Of a DNA stretch of 64,000 nt, positions 1 to 11,445 are shown piece after piece (positions within the stretch are counted from its first letter, which is position 1; every line of letters starts with the position of its first letter). The position numbers and the translations under genes are program-made. Location of the stretch: contig WAID01000009.1 of the NCBI GenBank assembly GCA_016584495.1, forward strand, positions 4,480,790-4,544,789, read 5' to 3'. The notes under the pieces were generated by a model, which worked only from the letters and a program-made list of their open reading frames with translations, ran no database searches and had not been told where the DNA came from. Origin of the DNA: Celoporthe dispersa (Eukaryota; Ascomycota; Sordariomycetes; Diaporthales; Cryphonectriaceae).

Positions 1-1500
1 TATCCTCACACTTGTCGACCTTGTCACGGAGGTTGTGCAGATCGAGACTGTCGTCGGGTCGTCGCTGTCGGACGCCGGTAGCCTGGGCGCGAAAGAGGGC
101 GAGGAGCCAGGAAGCAACAGAGAGCTGCGGCCTCCACTTTGCCGAGGTTGACCTTGCCCAGGGACCACCAGGAGCAGCCTTGTCGGATTCACCTGGGTGC
201 AGCAGCAGCCTGAAGAAGGCATGGATCTCGTCGCGAGGATTATAACCGCGAATGACGCAGGAGTATCGGGCGCGGTTTGGATCATCTGGCTGCTTATTTT
301 TGCTATAGCGGTCGACGACGCTTGTGGAGATCATGTCGATTCGAGCAGCCAGGTTGTCCACGGAGACATGGGTCAGACCAGAGCAGAGGACCTTGCCGTG
401 GCTTCTACCTAGGGCAATGACAGCAGCAAAGACAGCGGTGGTCTTTCCGAAGCCAGGACCCTAAAGGATACACGGATTAGTACTGGTTCACCATGGGCAA
501 AAAACACGTCATCTGCGATCAGTCGATACTCACGGCTGTGACGATGCTCAATCCGAGTGGACGGCTCGACATGTACTGTCGGAAGCGGATGCGGTCCTCG
601 GGTAGAGCCTCTTGCACTATGGCGTCGGTGAAGTCATCATCGTTACGCTTGAAGTAGTTAACGACCGGGAGTGGCCTCATGGAAGAGTCTGAGCTGGCTC
701 GCTTGGTCATCCAGGAATAGAAACCATTACCGCGCAGAAGTGGTCGAGGCAGTTCCATAGTGTCTGCTAACTCGGACGGGATGATGGCCTTGGTATGAGA
801 CTTCATGTCGTGAGGCGGGTGGTTGAAAGCCGTAGGGTTGGTAGGCTCGGCGTCAGATTGGAAGTCGCAGCCAGCCAAGAACTTCCTCTCACAGTCGGGC
901 AGCTGTGCATCGAAGCTAAGGGCAACGAGGTTCTAGTTCGCTGTCGCTTCATTCATGGTACGGTTGGCCTCGGAGCGGTCTCTGAATGTCTTGACCTTGA
1001 ATCCCGACCCACGTACCTTCACTCCAGGCTTGGGCCGGCGGACCTGGAGGACGAGATCGTACTTGTCAAGGGGGTGGTCCTCGAGAGCGCTGATGCCTTT
1101 TGGGTGGCCCATGATCAAACAATCCCTACAAGAAGTTAATTTTATTGTTTCCAACATTGATCGCCATGGCCTACCAGTCGCCTTCAGCCTCCTTGTCCTC
1201 GGCTCCTGCGTAGAGATGTAGGTGGAACGGCATTGTCTTGGTGAGCCGACGCCAGGCAGCATCGTAGCCAGTCCAGAATTCCTCGGTCAGGGGTACAACG
1301 GCAAAGAAAAGATCGCAGCCGACCGGTTCTACTGGCTTTGCCGGGGCGAAGTAGCCCGAGAACTTAATCTCTCGGATGGCGGCGGCGTCGTCGTCAAGCC
1401 ACACCACGTCCTGTACATTGGCCTGAGTGACGACGCTGACGTGGGTGTTGTCGTTGTCAAAGCTTTTGAGCTTGTCAGCTGCATCCCTCGGAAGTCCAAT
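1..1500 (-). pseudogene. UPF1-like P-loop helicase/NTPase, 3' end cut by window edge, with a premature stop
   Basis: Reading right to left, conserved-looking exons run from about 1500 to the left edge. A Walker A motif GPGFGKTT is created exactly where an intron (about 466-525) is removed, and is followed by a segment like the SF1 motif Ia region (HVSVDNLAARI). This order is typical of UPF1/DNA2-type superfamily 1 helicases in fungi, often accessory copies; the substrate cannot be told. A further intron lies near 1110-1160. Oddity: in the otherwise open frame a TAG stop sits at 933-935, between residues ATAN and NLVAL, where a CAG-to-TAG change would fit. So the gene may be dead, or an unrecognised intron removes the stop. 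The C-terminal half lies outside the window. Family call fairly sure, status uncertain. Confidence 0.55.
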
Positions 1501-1607
1501 AGACTGGTGGTGGTCTTGGTCTACACGTCAAGAAGAGCTCCTAACCTAAGCGAGGGCTAAAAGGCTGGCCATCTCCCCCGTGCAAGCTTGGAAAGAATGT
1601 GGTTTAT

Positions 1608-1901
1608 TCAGACAAAACTCGAACAACGAAAGGTGGTATCTTGCTTGTGGGCTAGCATGAAGCTGGTTGGGCTTCTGGTCTCTGCGAGCAGCTCCTTTAG
1701 GTAGTCGACGTCCCAGTGGTGGTCTGTGCCGTATGGGTAGCTGAATGGCGGCGCAATTCGGTCAACAGTGTACATACATTCACAGAAGGCGATGCGTACT
1801 AGTACCCACGGTCGAGCGTACTTCTCAACGGGGTGTGTTCCTACCAATGCGTTTGTCTGTGCTAAGAAAATCGTACAATGGATCTTGAAGGAAGCCGACA
1901 A
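1608..1901 (-). CDS. Uncharacterised small ORF upstream of the helicase
   Basis: An open frame of up to 97 codons on the minus strand, with protein-like composition (for example a stretch HHWDVDYLKELLAETR). No family was recognised. It could be a 5' exon of the neighbouring helicase-like gene, since it is on the same strand just upstream, or a fragment of a separate gene. No start, splice site or terminator decides between these. Confidence 0.2.
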   Translation of the reverse strand: MSASFKIHCTIFLAQTNALVGTHPVEKYARPWVLVRIAFCECMYTVDRIAPPFSYPYGTDHHWDVDYLKELLAETRSPTSFMLAHKQDTTFRCSSFV

Positions 1902-2138
1902 GTAGTCATCCTTTGCTCGGTAATTTCACTGTATTCTTGGCTGCACTCGGAATTTTCGTGTACCAATTGACCCACAATTCGGGAATCAGAGGACGTAGGA
2001 TCTCACATATACCGAGTCCTATAAGATGTCTTCAGCTCTTTTTCACGAGCCAGACTCTTTGGCACGAGAAGTTGGACGATCAATACGAATTCTCGCAATC
2101 ATTACTCTGCATGCCTAGTGCTTGACGGGCCCAGGAAC

Positions 2139-4412
2139 ATGGACAGAATAGAATACTTCGCCCAAATCGCCCAGGAGAAGTGGCCCATTGTGGCGACATG
2201 TGTTGTGGTGTCTCTTGCGGTCATGTTCGTGCAAGCGACGCTGGCAACGCGCAGCACCTGGAATCAGATCCCCCTGATCGGTGCTGAGCTGGGTAGTGAC
2301 GAGAAGAGAAGAGAGTTGTATCTCAAGGGAGCCAAGCGAGTATACACGGAAGGGTACAAGCGTGTAAGGCCCTGCTTCGAACAACGTTCAGGATACGTAG
2401 GAATTAACTCGTACCTCGCCCTTTTTGCAGTTCAAAAATGGCGTATACCGGATTGTCACCCCGACAAGTATGTTTCCATGATCCTCGAAATTCTTTCTCC
2501 TCATCACTAGCGGCTAACACATCATCATCAAAGGCTCAAACGTTATCGTAGTGTCGACCCGCTTCCTCCCCGAGTTACGAAAGCTTCCCGACAACATTTT
2601 GAGCCGCGATGACGCTATTGTACAGGCATGTAGCGTCGAGACTTTATGGGGGAAAAAATGACGATGGTAGAGTTGACTGACCAGTAGAGAAGACACTCCA
2701 TTCGAAGTATACCGGGATCAGTCCTGGGGAAATGGCCATGTCTTGGGTGCTCAAAGCCCGCTTGACTCCGGCTCTGAGTACGTAATTATCATCAGCTTCC
2801 TGGGAAGATAGCAGATCTGATGTGCATACATGGTTGGACTAACCTGTGCACGTAGACCGTGTCAACCTGAACCTTGCCGACGAGGTCCAGTCTGCCTTTC
2901 GGGCAGAGATGCCAGCTTGCGAGGACTGGACTGCTGTCAAAATCAACTCTGTTCTCCTTCGAATCGTCGCCAAGGCTTCCGGGCGTATTTTCGTCGGCCC
3001 CGAGCTCTGCCGTTCGGAAGAATACCTCGAGGCCGCTATCAGATACACGGTTGAGGTCATTGGGGCTGCCAACGCGGTGTCGAACTTGTCACCATGGCTG
3101 CGGCCATTCAAAGCCTCCAAACTGCCCGAGGTTCAAAGACTCCATGATAGGAGGGAAAACGCTATCAAGTTCATGCAGCCAGTGGTAGAATCCCGGAAGG
3201 ATCTGAACGAGAAGCCGGACGACCTGCTGCAGTGGTTGATCGATAACGAGGGTAATCTTGGCGACATGAGCACTTGGAAGCTCGCTAGGACGCAGCTTGC
3301 GCTGAGCTTCGCGGCCATCCGTAAGTGTTATGGGGATCACTGGCCTCTCCACCCCTCCCTTATACTTCCTTTTAAAGTGCTTGCCGCCGCCCCCTCCCCC
3401 CTTGCTTTGTCAATACGAGTCCAGAGTCCTGTTATGCGGCGCAAGGTTTTTGATTCGAGGTTACAATTCTTCCAGCAAAGCAATTTCTAACTCTCAAGTG
3501 ATGCAGATACTTCCACCGTCGTATCCACAAATGTGTCAGTCTAACCCGGACAACGTTAAGAATCATGCTTGAGGAGGTGAACTGATATTTCCCTTCAGGT
3601 TCTATACACTGGCAGTGATGCCCGACGATGTCATCCTAGAGTTGCGCGACGAGATTCGCTCTGTGCTGAGAGAAAATGACGACAAGTTCACAAGCTCTGC
3701 GCTGCAGTCAATGAAGAAAGTCGACAGCTTCATCAAAGAGACGATGAGATACTACCCCTTTGCCAGTCGTAAGTCACCACTCACCGCGGCAGCTTGGAAT
3801 GATGCCCGAACCTCTTCTAGAGAAAGCACACTGAAAAAGACCTGGCCATACAGACAGCTTCGAGCGCAAAGTCCTTCGCGCTTTCACCCTATCCAACGGA
3901 CAGGTTGTTCCCGCGGGTGTGATTCTGGAATGCTCTACGGCCCACAACCAGGATGACGAGGTATTCCCCGACGCCTCACGCTTCGACCCTTGGCGCTTCT
4001 GTAAGCTACAGGAACAAGAGAAGGGAGATGGGATGGATGGCGCTGCTCGTCATCAGATGGTGAGCGTGACCCCGAGCCACCTCACGTTTGGCTACGGTCG
4101 TCATGCGTGCCCGGGACGATTCTTCGCCATTAATGAGATCAAGATGATCATTGGTACTTTCCTTCTCCATTACGACATGAAGACCATTGACGGGTCAAAT
4201 GAACGTTATGCCAATGTTGTCCACGGCTCGAGTGTAAGTTTTCCTTATTTTATTAGAAAGTATTCTTCTCTCCTTTGTTCTCTCCTCTTCTTCTTTTCCA
4301 TCCACTTGCCCTAAGAATGAGAAGAGTTGGTAATGAAGGCTGACAAATCCACGAACTCTAGTCAGTTCCGGACGTGACAAAAGAACTCTTGTTCAAGAGA
4401 GTTTCAGTATAA
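2139..4412 (+). CDS. Cytochrome P450 monooxygenase (membrane-anchored, cluster P450 no. 1)
   Basis: The start chosen is the ATG at 2139, which opens a typical N-terminal anchor (hydrophobic residues about 15-35). At least seven short introns can be placed (about 2364-2430, 2468-2533, 2638-2690, 2780-2855, 3311-3507, 3535-3598, 3770-3853, then one near 4230-4360), after which the frame is open to TAA at 4410-4412. Seen: an I-helix region with AAIHTSTV, an ETMRYYP ExxR region, and the heme-binding motif FGYGRHACPGR. Length about 510 residues, normal for the class. The style resembles fungal CYP68-like enzymes that hydroxylate or epoxidise terpenoids and polyketides. Unlike several neighbours it needs no frame correction. 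As the first gene of the cluster it probably oxidises the polyketide, at an unknown position. Confidence 0.88.
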
Positions 4413-4961
4413 GGATGGCTGCAGGCTGGTCAGGCTCACAGCTGTCAATTTCCGGCCGCTCGTGGGTTGTAATGTAATGCCTACCGTAGAGTCGTTAGGT
4501 GCCTTCTCCGCGATTGTTTTCAGAATGATAGAGAAGAGAATCTAAGAACAGATAGGTATACCGTGCTTTGAATCAAATCCGTGTTCCTGGGGGTGAATTC
4601 TATTCTACAAACGTTTTACCTTAGACTTGTCTAATATACACAACCTTACCTACGTAGCGCCAAGGCCCTCTTCATCAAAACGCTGCTTGACGGTTAGATG
4701 CAAAACTTCCCATGTGATCTTAGTGCAACCCACTATATACGTATCCATGAGTACTCTACATTGGACAAATGTACTCAACGTGCAAAATAAATTCAGCTAA
4801 GGTCATCAAAGAACGCTAGTCTAACCCGCTGATCTTACCATTCAAGCCACGATGAATTCTCGTGTTGCTATTTCCATACATCTGCCGTCCCAGATCTCTC
4901 ATACACCCGAGGCCACCCAAGGTCTTGTAAGTACACCACTCAGCCTAGCATGATGCACTGA
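4413..4961. other. Intergenic, convergent 3' ends of P450 and MFS genes
   Basis: The P450 (+) and MFS (-) genes end towards each other here. The stretch is fairly AT-rich and has no credible ORF. It probably holds both polyadenylation regions; no specific site is claimed. Confidence 0.5.
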
Positions 4962-7397
4962 TCAAGCCTGTTCCTTTTTCTCCTCTTGCGGTGTCTTCTC
5001 CTGGCGGGTATCCTTCCAACCCATTCCCATTCCCACGAAGAACGCGAGACACGCACACGCAATCAGCATGTAGAAGATCTTGTCAATGCTCTTCGCGTAT
5101 GCCATCAGTAAGCCCGGTAACTCGGGGCTCCCAGCTGGGAGTAATGATCTGACGCCGCTTGCGCTGCTTCCCGCGGCCTCGGCCGCTGCAGGTGATACGG
5201 ACGGTGCGTAAATGGGGATTTCCTTGGCGAGGCCTTGCGTGAAGATTGTGGTAGCGACGACAGTCTAGTGTGCAAGTATTGAAAGTCAGTATGATAGTCC
5301 TCGATTTGTGAGCTAGCTGTTGGCACATGTGCTCGATTCTCAAACTTACAAAGACAGACCCGGAGAAGTTCTGGCAGAAAACCAAGAATGCCATGGCCAC
5401 TGGAATCTGGTAAGGCTTGACGGCGTTTTGAACCGCGATTACACCCTGTTTGAGTGCAAAGTTAGTCAACCGTTGGCCCAAATCCCTCCTCCTCCACGGA
5501 TCGGTAGAAGAGCAATGTCACCTACCATTTGCAGCCCACAACCACGACCAGCACCCAGCAGAATCTGATAGCCGACCCAGTGTGCGGTAGGAGTGGTTGG
5601 TGTGAGCGTCGAAAGCAGTCCATTACCAATGGCCATCAGGACATTGCCGAGGATAACCCAAGGAAGATAATAACCTATCTTGGGGGCTACATCACGCGTT
5701 GGAACCATTAGCAAAACTAAATTAGAAGGCGAGGCGCCTGGATTACTTACTGGCTGTACCCGCAATAATGGACAGGACCAACTGCGAGAGGATGCTGGGA
5801 AGCATCGAGACTCCGCTCATGGTCGGCTCGTCCCCGCGAACGGCCTGGAAGTATGTGGGCAGGTACGCTGATGCAACGACCATGGATACCATCAAGCAGC
5901 TCATGTTGATACCACTTGTCCATATGATGCGATCGCGGACGATTTCTAGAGGAATCATCGCCTTTTTCCCCCACGCGTGACTCCCATGTTAAAAAAAATA
6001 ATGGCTGTCACGCCGGCGCCGCAGAAGAGACCGATTATAACAGAGCTATCCCAGGCATATGAGTTCCCGCCGAATTCGAGAGCTAGGAGGAACATGACGG
6101 CGGCAGGGGCGAAGAGCGCAAACCCGAGGAGATCCAGCTCATGTGTGACGGTGTCGCGGAAGAGTTTCCATGTAAAGGGTGGTTTGACTGTCAGGTCTGG
6201 AATATCAAGGAAGACCAGGAAAGCAGCAATAATTGCGCCGATGGGTAGGTTCATATAGAAGCCTGGAGTACCATGGTCGGTCAGAAGTTGTGATGTTTAT
6301 GTGGTCACCGAGAGTCATCAGTGGGATAGGGCTCCGACTTACACCATCTCCAGGTAGTGTATTGAGTCAAGGCACCTAGATGAGATCAGTGACAATTTCC
6401 TTCTACCCATAGCATCATCTTCTCCCTCGCCCCGAAGTCGAACTTACCTCCAATAAGAGGTCCTGAAATGACTCCGATCTGGCCAACTGAATCGTACGAG
6501 TTTAGCGAACTTCATCCTTACTAAATACCTTTTGAATGTATGTGTCCCTCTGCCTTACCTCCGAGTATCAAACCCATATAGACTGTCAACAACAGCATTA
6601 GTATCTTGTCTTGTCACCAGCTTTGTTGTCTTCACCCAGCAGCGGTGAACTCACCGGGCCGTTTTTCTAGTGGCACTGAACCAGCGATAGTCACCATAGA
6701 TCCAGAATTCAAACCGGAAGACCCCAGACCGGCGACGGCCCGGCCTGCAATCAGCATGGCAGATGAGCTGGCCGCACCACTCAGCAGCGACCCAATCTCG
6801 AACACGAAGAAGAAGATGAGGAGTGTCCACTGCAGGACGCTGTCAGCTCGAATATTCTTATCGGAGTACTGGGTGACAGTACTTTAGAGTTGAAATTGGA
6901 ATAGATCTTTCCCGTCAGTGGCTGAAGGGACGAGCTAGTATTTGTCCATTGGTTGTCAGCACGATGATCATCACAAGAGAACATTCGACAAGGGAGCTCT
7001 TACCTTGCCAACTGATAGCATCCTGCATACCATCCTGTGGCGGCGACGGAATGAAATTCACTTGTGATCTTCGGGATTGCCTTGAGAAGACTTATTAGCA
7101 TGATACCTGCGAATCTGCTTGCCAAGATTAGGCGGCAACGCGAAGCAGAGAAAGCCTTACTGTCCCCAAGATGGAGACGTCCAGAAGAACCGTAAACATC
7201 ATTAGGGTCATAGTTCCGACGATGGCATAAAGTGAAAACCCCGTGGCGTATTTAGTGTTCTCCTCCGTCTTGTCCGGCGGGGAAGAAGCATTACCGGCGG
7301 ACACCGCTCGACTGTCGCCATCGCTGTCCAGAACATCGTCTGACTCCTCGTTCGCCATCACATACCCCGAGTCGAGTGGCTGGGTCTGCTCAGACAT
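4962..7397 (-). CDS. MFS drug/metabolite exporter, DHA14 type
   Basis: The gene starts at ATG 7397 with a hydrophilic, Ser/Asp-rich N-terminus and ends at TGA 4962-4964. About eight introns interrupt it. Spliced exons give the usual features of fungal 14-TM exporters: a first helix ending LLDVSILGT, a motif-A-like stretch QPLTGKIYSNFNSK, GRAVAGLGSSGL, and GQIGVISGPLIGGALTQ (motif C region). The C-terminal tail is charged. This family exports toxins and secondary metabolites (AflT-like), so self-protection or secretion of the product is the likely role. Oddity: to keep the frame of the segment after helix 8, the A8 run at 5991-5998 and the T5 run at 5963-5967 would each have to be one base shorter. 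Everything around them is intact, so sequencing error is the simplest explanation. Confidence 0.87.
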
Positions 7398-9254
7398 TGT
7401 ATTTCCGTGCGTTATGTTCTGAGATTGTCATACGAACACAGAGGAGGGCGTCAAACAAGAGGCGTACGAGATTGTCGAGCGCACGATCTCAAGAGAAGAA
7501 ATGGGAAGAGAATGGATGGATGGAGAAACTCGCGGGGTAATTGGTAGCATTTGGACCCTCTAACAAATTAAAAAAAGAACAAAGCTACATTAGGGGAGGC
7601 AAACGGGGATAAATCGCTGCCGAATACCGTTGTAGACACAGTGGGACCTTCCTGCATTGGCCAAACCATTTGCGACCCAGACACTGTCAGCATGAGGCTC
7701 CAGGCACCGAGGCTTGTAACCAGCTACTAAATCAGAAACAATCCTTTAGTTGAATAGGTCTCGGGAAGAGGGAAGACCGCGACCTGTTCGTAGTCTCCCG
7801 CCACAACGCCAATCCTGCTTAACTTGTTCCAGTCTTGAAATCCAAACGGATCTCAACAACGTCCACGAGGAGTCTCTTGTCATTTCCCCCCACAGAGTCC
7901 TCACCTTTGCATAGAGTCTCCGCATTTCAGCCCTTTGTCGGATTGGGGCACGGATTGACAGAGGGGGGCTGTGGCTCGGCAAAATGTCTGCAACCAGCCA
8001 CAAGAGAAACCGTAGTCCACTCAGCTCAAGAGTGTATTTAGCAGATAAGCTGCCGTCATGTTCTCCATATGCGTGTGGGTAAAAAAGTATTTAGTCCAGT
8101 TATAGCAAAGTTCGGGATCTCTGAGAAACACCGAAATCCATTCACGTGGATGAACACCACAGGTTGCAGGATTCACTCGTGCATCTCTCTATCGCTATAT
8201 CTAAAGGTACAGTCCTGCCCAAGCACACAAGCTCTTGGATCCGGGCGTCTTCTATGACGTAATTTTTTCCTTGTCTCGCAAGCTTATTCGTTGTGATACG
8301 GATGGTTGAGTTCCGCAGATGTTATGAAAGTTATGACAGCCCTGTGAAGAAAATATTACCGAGCGCGCTGAAATTGCCGAGCAAACTGCACTCGGCAATT
8401 TTGGCCTGGATTCTTTAGGATCCTGCATGGGATTCTCACCGCTTCATACATCTATAGCCGCATGGTTCTGATTGTATCAGGGCAAGCTGTCTGCGTAAAC
8501 TCCAGGAGCGATGAGCAGGAACACTGCTCTCGAGCATTGCCGGATCCGGTCTACGATCCTGCAACCACCTCGTCTTGCGTGTGTCAATTCGTATTTCTAA
8601 GCACCAATTATATTTTATGTCGTAAATATGCTAAGTTATCCTGTCATGCAATTATGTATCCAGCGAGACGATGCGTACGTATTTCAGGGCAAGGGGAAGG
8701 GGTGGACAAAAAGGAGCGCTGCATGAAATGATGGTGGTCCTTCCCCCCAAAGCCCAAATCCGGAATTGCCCATTCTGACAGTCGGTGCCTTGTCAAAGAC
8801 AGCCTTGCCGCGCATTCCTGTTTTCAACCAACAAATTCAAAAGAGAAAGTTTATGGGAAATCATAGTCGCTTTGAGATCGGACAAGTTGTGAGAGACTGC
8901 ATGCTTAAGGAACTCCTTCGAGACCTGGGTCTGTAGGCTATTTGTTCGCATTTGAGGCGCCTACAGAATTTTAGCTTGCGACTTACGCTAGTTGCTTTGA
9001 CATCTTAACGTTAGAATGCGCCGGATTTACTCATCATTATGCCGAGAATGCTGGCTTCGCCATGGCTGTTCATCACCGAGCCAATACGTGCCATTATAGC
9101 CATCGTCTTGTCTGAGCAGCCGCCTTTAACGCATAAATAGCACTGACCCGGCAAGCCATTCTTAAACTCTTAATTCAACTAAAGGAGTCCCCTAGACCCT
9201 TGAAAATCTGACGCCCTTGTCTCGATATCTGACCCTGCGCCACTCGTGCTCATT
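7398..9254. other. 1.86 kb gene-free stretch upstream of the MFS gene
   Basis: It lies between the 5' end of the MFS gene and the 3' end of the methyltransferase gene, both on the minus strand, so it contains the MFS promoter. Short ORFs here look random. The notable structure is the inverted repeat at 8371-8401, listed separately. Confidence 0.6.
8371..8401. promoter_or_regulatory. Perfect inverted repeat with GCCGAG/CTCGGC arms
   Basis: Two perfect 11-base arms, AAATTGCCGAG at 8371-8381 and CTCGGCAATTT at 8391-8401, are separated by nine bases. Zn2Cys6 regulators bind paired CGG/CCG triplets, so this is a plausible operator for the cluster regulator at 14.9-16.3 kb. It lies about 970 bp upstream of the MFS start. 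The right arm with its flank (CTGCACTCGGCAATTTT, 8386-8402) closely matches CTGCACTCGGAATTTT at 1941-1956, upstream of the first P450. Function is inferred only. Confidence 0.4.
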
Positions 9255-10508
9255 CTAATCAACGATGGCGGCGGGACGAGCAAGCATGTTCGCGTTGTAA
9301 TATAACGGTGGCTCGTTATCGTAGGAGATGGCATAAAGCCCTTCGAATCCCGCCTGCTGCAACCGGTTCTCCCATTCCTTGGGCTTTACAGTCGGTCCGT
9401 CTGGGCGCCCATCCGGGTCACCTGCCCACCATCCTGGGAACATACCCTGAGAAATGAAAGTAAGCATAGATCCGTTACACTTGGCCACATTTACGTACCA
9501 CGACAAAATCGGGATATTTCCCCGCTGTGTTCTGGTCAGCACCCTCTGGAATGTCTCGGATGAGTGGATATAGTGACTCACGTGGGGACATTTCTTGCAA
9601 GAAAAGATAGCCTTGGGGTTGTAGCAGTGTGCGGCAGTTCTTGAGCGTCTCCACAAGACACGGCGTCGCATGCAGAACCTGACATCCGCATGATTAGCTG
9701 GATATAGATTAGTGAAATGGGACTGGAGGGCCGTGAAACTCACGTTGGAGGCGATGACAAGATCATACGCACCAGCCTCGAAACTCTGTTGCAGTGGATC
9801 CTGCGAGATGTCGAGTGCACGGTATTCAATACTGTCATGGTCGCCAAACCGCTTCCGAGCTGCATCGAAGAAGGTGGCAGACACATCAGTGAAGGTGTAG
9901 CTGCCGTACAGCCGCTCCTCGCTCTCGGACTTGAATCCCTCCAGTACTCGAGCTGTAGTGCCTCCTGTGCCCGCTCCTATTTCCAGGACGCGCAGCTGGG
10001 GCTTGCTAAGACCAAAGGCACGCCAGAGCAGTCGGAGGTCGCTCAGCTCATTTGTCCAATCGTAGAACTGCGGCAGTAGATTGTCCGTCATGAGCACTCT
10101 GAGCAGCTTGACACGACCCTCAACAATATCGATCATGTTGACGTATACTCGCCATGCAGCCTCCATGACAGGCCACATGTGCGTGCCTTTGGTCTTCTCA
10201 TAGCATTCCTTGATTTCCTTCCGACGCGTGTCGCTGCTCATGGCGACGATGGCAGCCGAGTCAGCCACCACAGGCACACCTCCTGGCTGTTTGTAACGCT
10301 CATACTCGGCCGTCAGCCACGAGCGATATCGTTCGAAGTGCGGCTTGGTACACTGTGCCGCCTTGAGCTTCTCTAGCATCTCAACAGCGCACATGATGTA
10401 CATTTTTTCCATCATCTGCTGCTCGGCGGTGGAGTCCCGACTGCGTTTCATGAGCTGAGAAGCCGGGACTCCGTCCAGTTTTGGTTCCCACTGCAGCTTG
10501 GCGGCCAT
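9255..10508 (-). CDS. Stand-alone PKS-type C-methyltransferase
   Basis: The start at ATG 10508 has a good context (CACCATGGCC). The whole stretch is open, but it is better read with three introns: about 9666-9730, 9525-9581 (57 bp) and 9447-9498 (52 bp). Spliced, it gives an unbroken methyltransferase domain: SAM-binding VLEIGAGTGGTT, YTFTDVS, YDLVIASNVLHATPCL, then GMFPGWWAGDPDGR. These are the hallmarks of the cMT domain built into highly reducing PKSs, here with about 170 residues of the usual linker in front and nothing after. No KS, AT, DH, KR or ACP part is present. Size after splicing is about 360 residues. It may methylate an ACP-bound or released intermediate in trans, or be a relic of a larger PKS. 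Intact motifs and splice sites argue that it is expressed. Confidence 0.8.
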   Translation of the reverse strand: MAAKLQWEPKLDGVPASQLMKRSRDSTAEQQMMEKMYIMCAVEMLEKLKAAQCTKPHFERYRSWLTAEYERYKQPGGVPVVADSAAIVAMSSDTRRKEIKECYEKTKGTHMWPVMEAAWRVYVNMIDIVEGRVKLLRVLMTDNLLPQFYDWTNELSDLRLLWRAFGLSKPQLRVLEIGAGTGGTTARVLEGFKSESEERLYGSYTFTDVSATFFDAARKRFGDHDSIEYRALDISQDPLQQSFEAGAYDLVIASNVSFTALQSHFTNLYPANHADVRFCMRRRVLWRRSRTAAHCYNPKAIFSCKKCPHVSHYIHSSETFQRVLTRTQRGNIPILSWYVNVAKCNGSMLTFISQGMFPGWWAGDPDGRPDGPTVKPKEWENRLQQAGFEGLYAISYDNEPPLYYNANMLARPAAIVD

Positions 10509-11445
10509 GGTGACAGATTGGGTGCTAAAACAAGGTCAGCGGAGGTGACAACGGAGCAACCTGGGCCCTTAACGCTAGGCATATGGGTGCTGAGCAGAAT
10601 CCTCGAGCTACAGTGATGGAATGACTTCCGGGCTGATGGATTAATATACCGCACTTGGAAGATAGCTCTGGCTTTTCTGATTTCGATAGTTGTGCCCTAT
10701 AATACATGTAATTTGCGCAAACGAAGCCGGAACAGAAAGCCCTGAAACCTCATAAGAGGATACTGAACCGTTTCCAGGATATCTCAAATTCCACTACGCC
10801 TTTTTCAACTATAGCCAGGGGCCGGGGGAGGCAATAAATCGAAGGCAGCTCCCTAATCCTGAAGGCATTACAGTGCTAATTATTGAGATCCGAAGCTGGG
10901 CCACTATGCTTGCGGGGTCTGAGCTGAATGTCACAGAAAAATCCGACCTGTATCCTGCGATTGATCGTGACGTGAAATACTACCGAGTCTGAGTATAAAT
11001 ATCACAAAAAGCTGCGGCTGACATGCTCCATTCGGGAATTTCGGAATATTGTCCCTGTTCTCCACTATTTGTTGCCTCGTCTTGGCTTATGTTTTGCAGG
11101 CATCGGGGCTCTGCTGCGTCTACCAGACGCTGCATTCTAAACCCATCGAAACCTTCTTAGCATACTGACTTAAAGTGAATCTAGACACAGCTAAGTATGC
11201 GGATTATGTGGATTCTAGTTTTGCGCAACCTCAGTGTACGACTATATAGGTAACACATTTACATTCTAGACCGAGGATAGCCATTTTTATTAAAAGACAC
11301 TATTTAAAGTTTTTCTTCGGTAAAGAACGAATATATATATAAATCTGTATTCTGAATGCTTGAAGACATGCCTGAAGCTTCCGTGTCCCAAGAATTGGTA
11401 ATCATTCCGAGTGTCCATTGCAAGTTTTTTCCCAATGTTCCGACC
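10509..11445. other. Promoter region of the stand-alone methyltransferase
   Basis: About 0.94 kb between two minus-strand genes. No coding signal was seen. The sequence TTCGGGAATTTCGGAATATT at 11031-11050 contains two TTCGG half-sites. Related TTCGGGA sites occur upstream of other cluster genes (1978, 8111, 17304, 34645, 35013). Confidence 0.45.

Noticed and set aside
9447..9581. Reading the stand-alone methyltransferase as a single 417-codon exon
   Set aside because: The unspliced frame runs through a nonsense-like stretch, while removing three GT-AG introns restores the conserved cMT order up to GMFPGWW.
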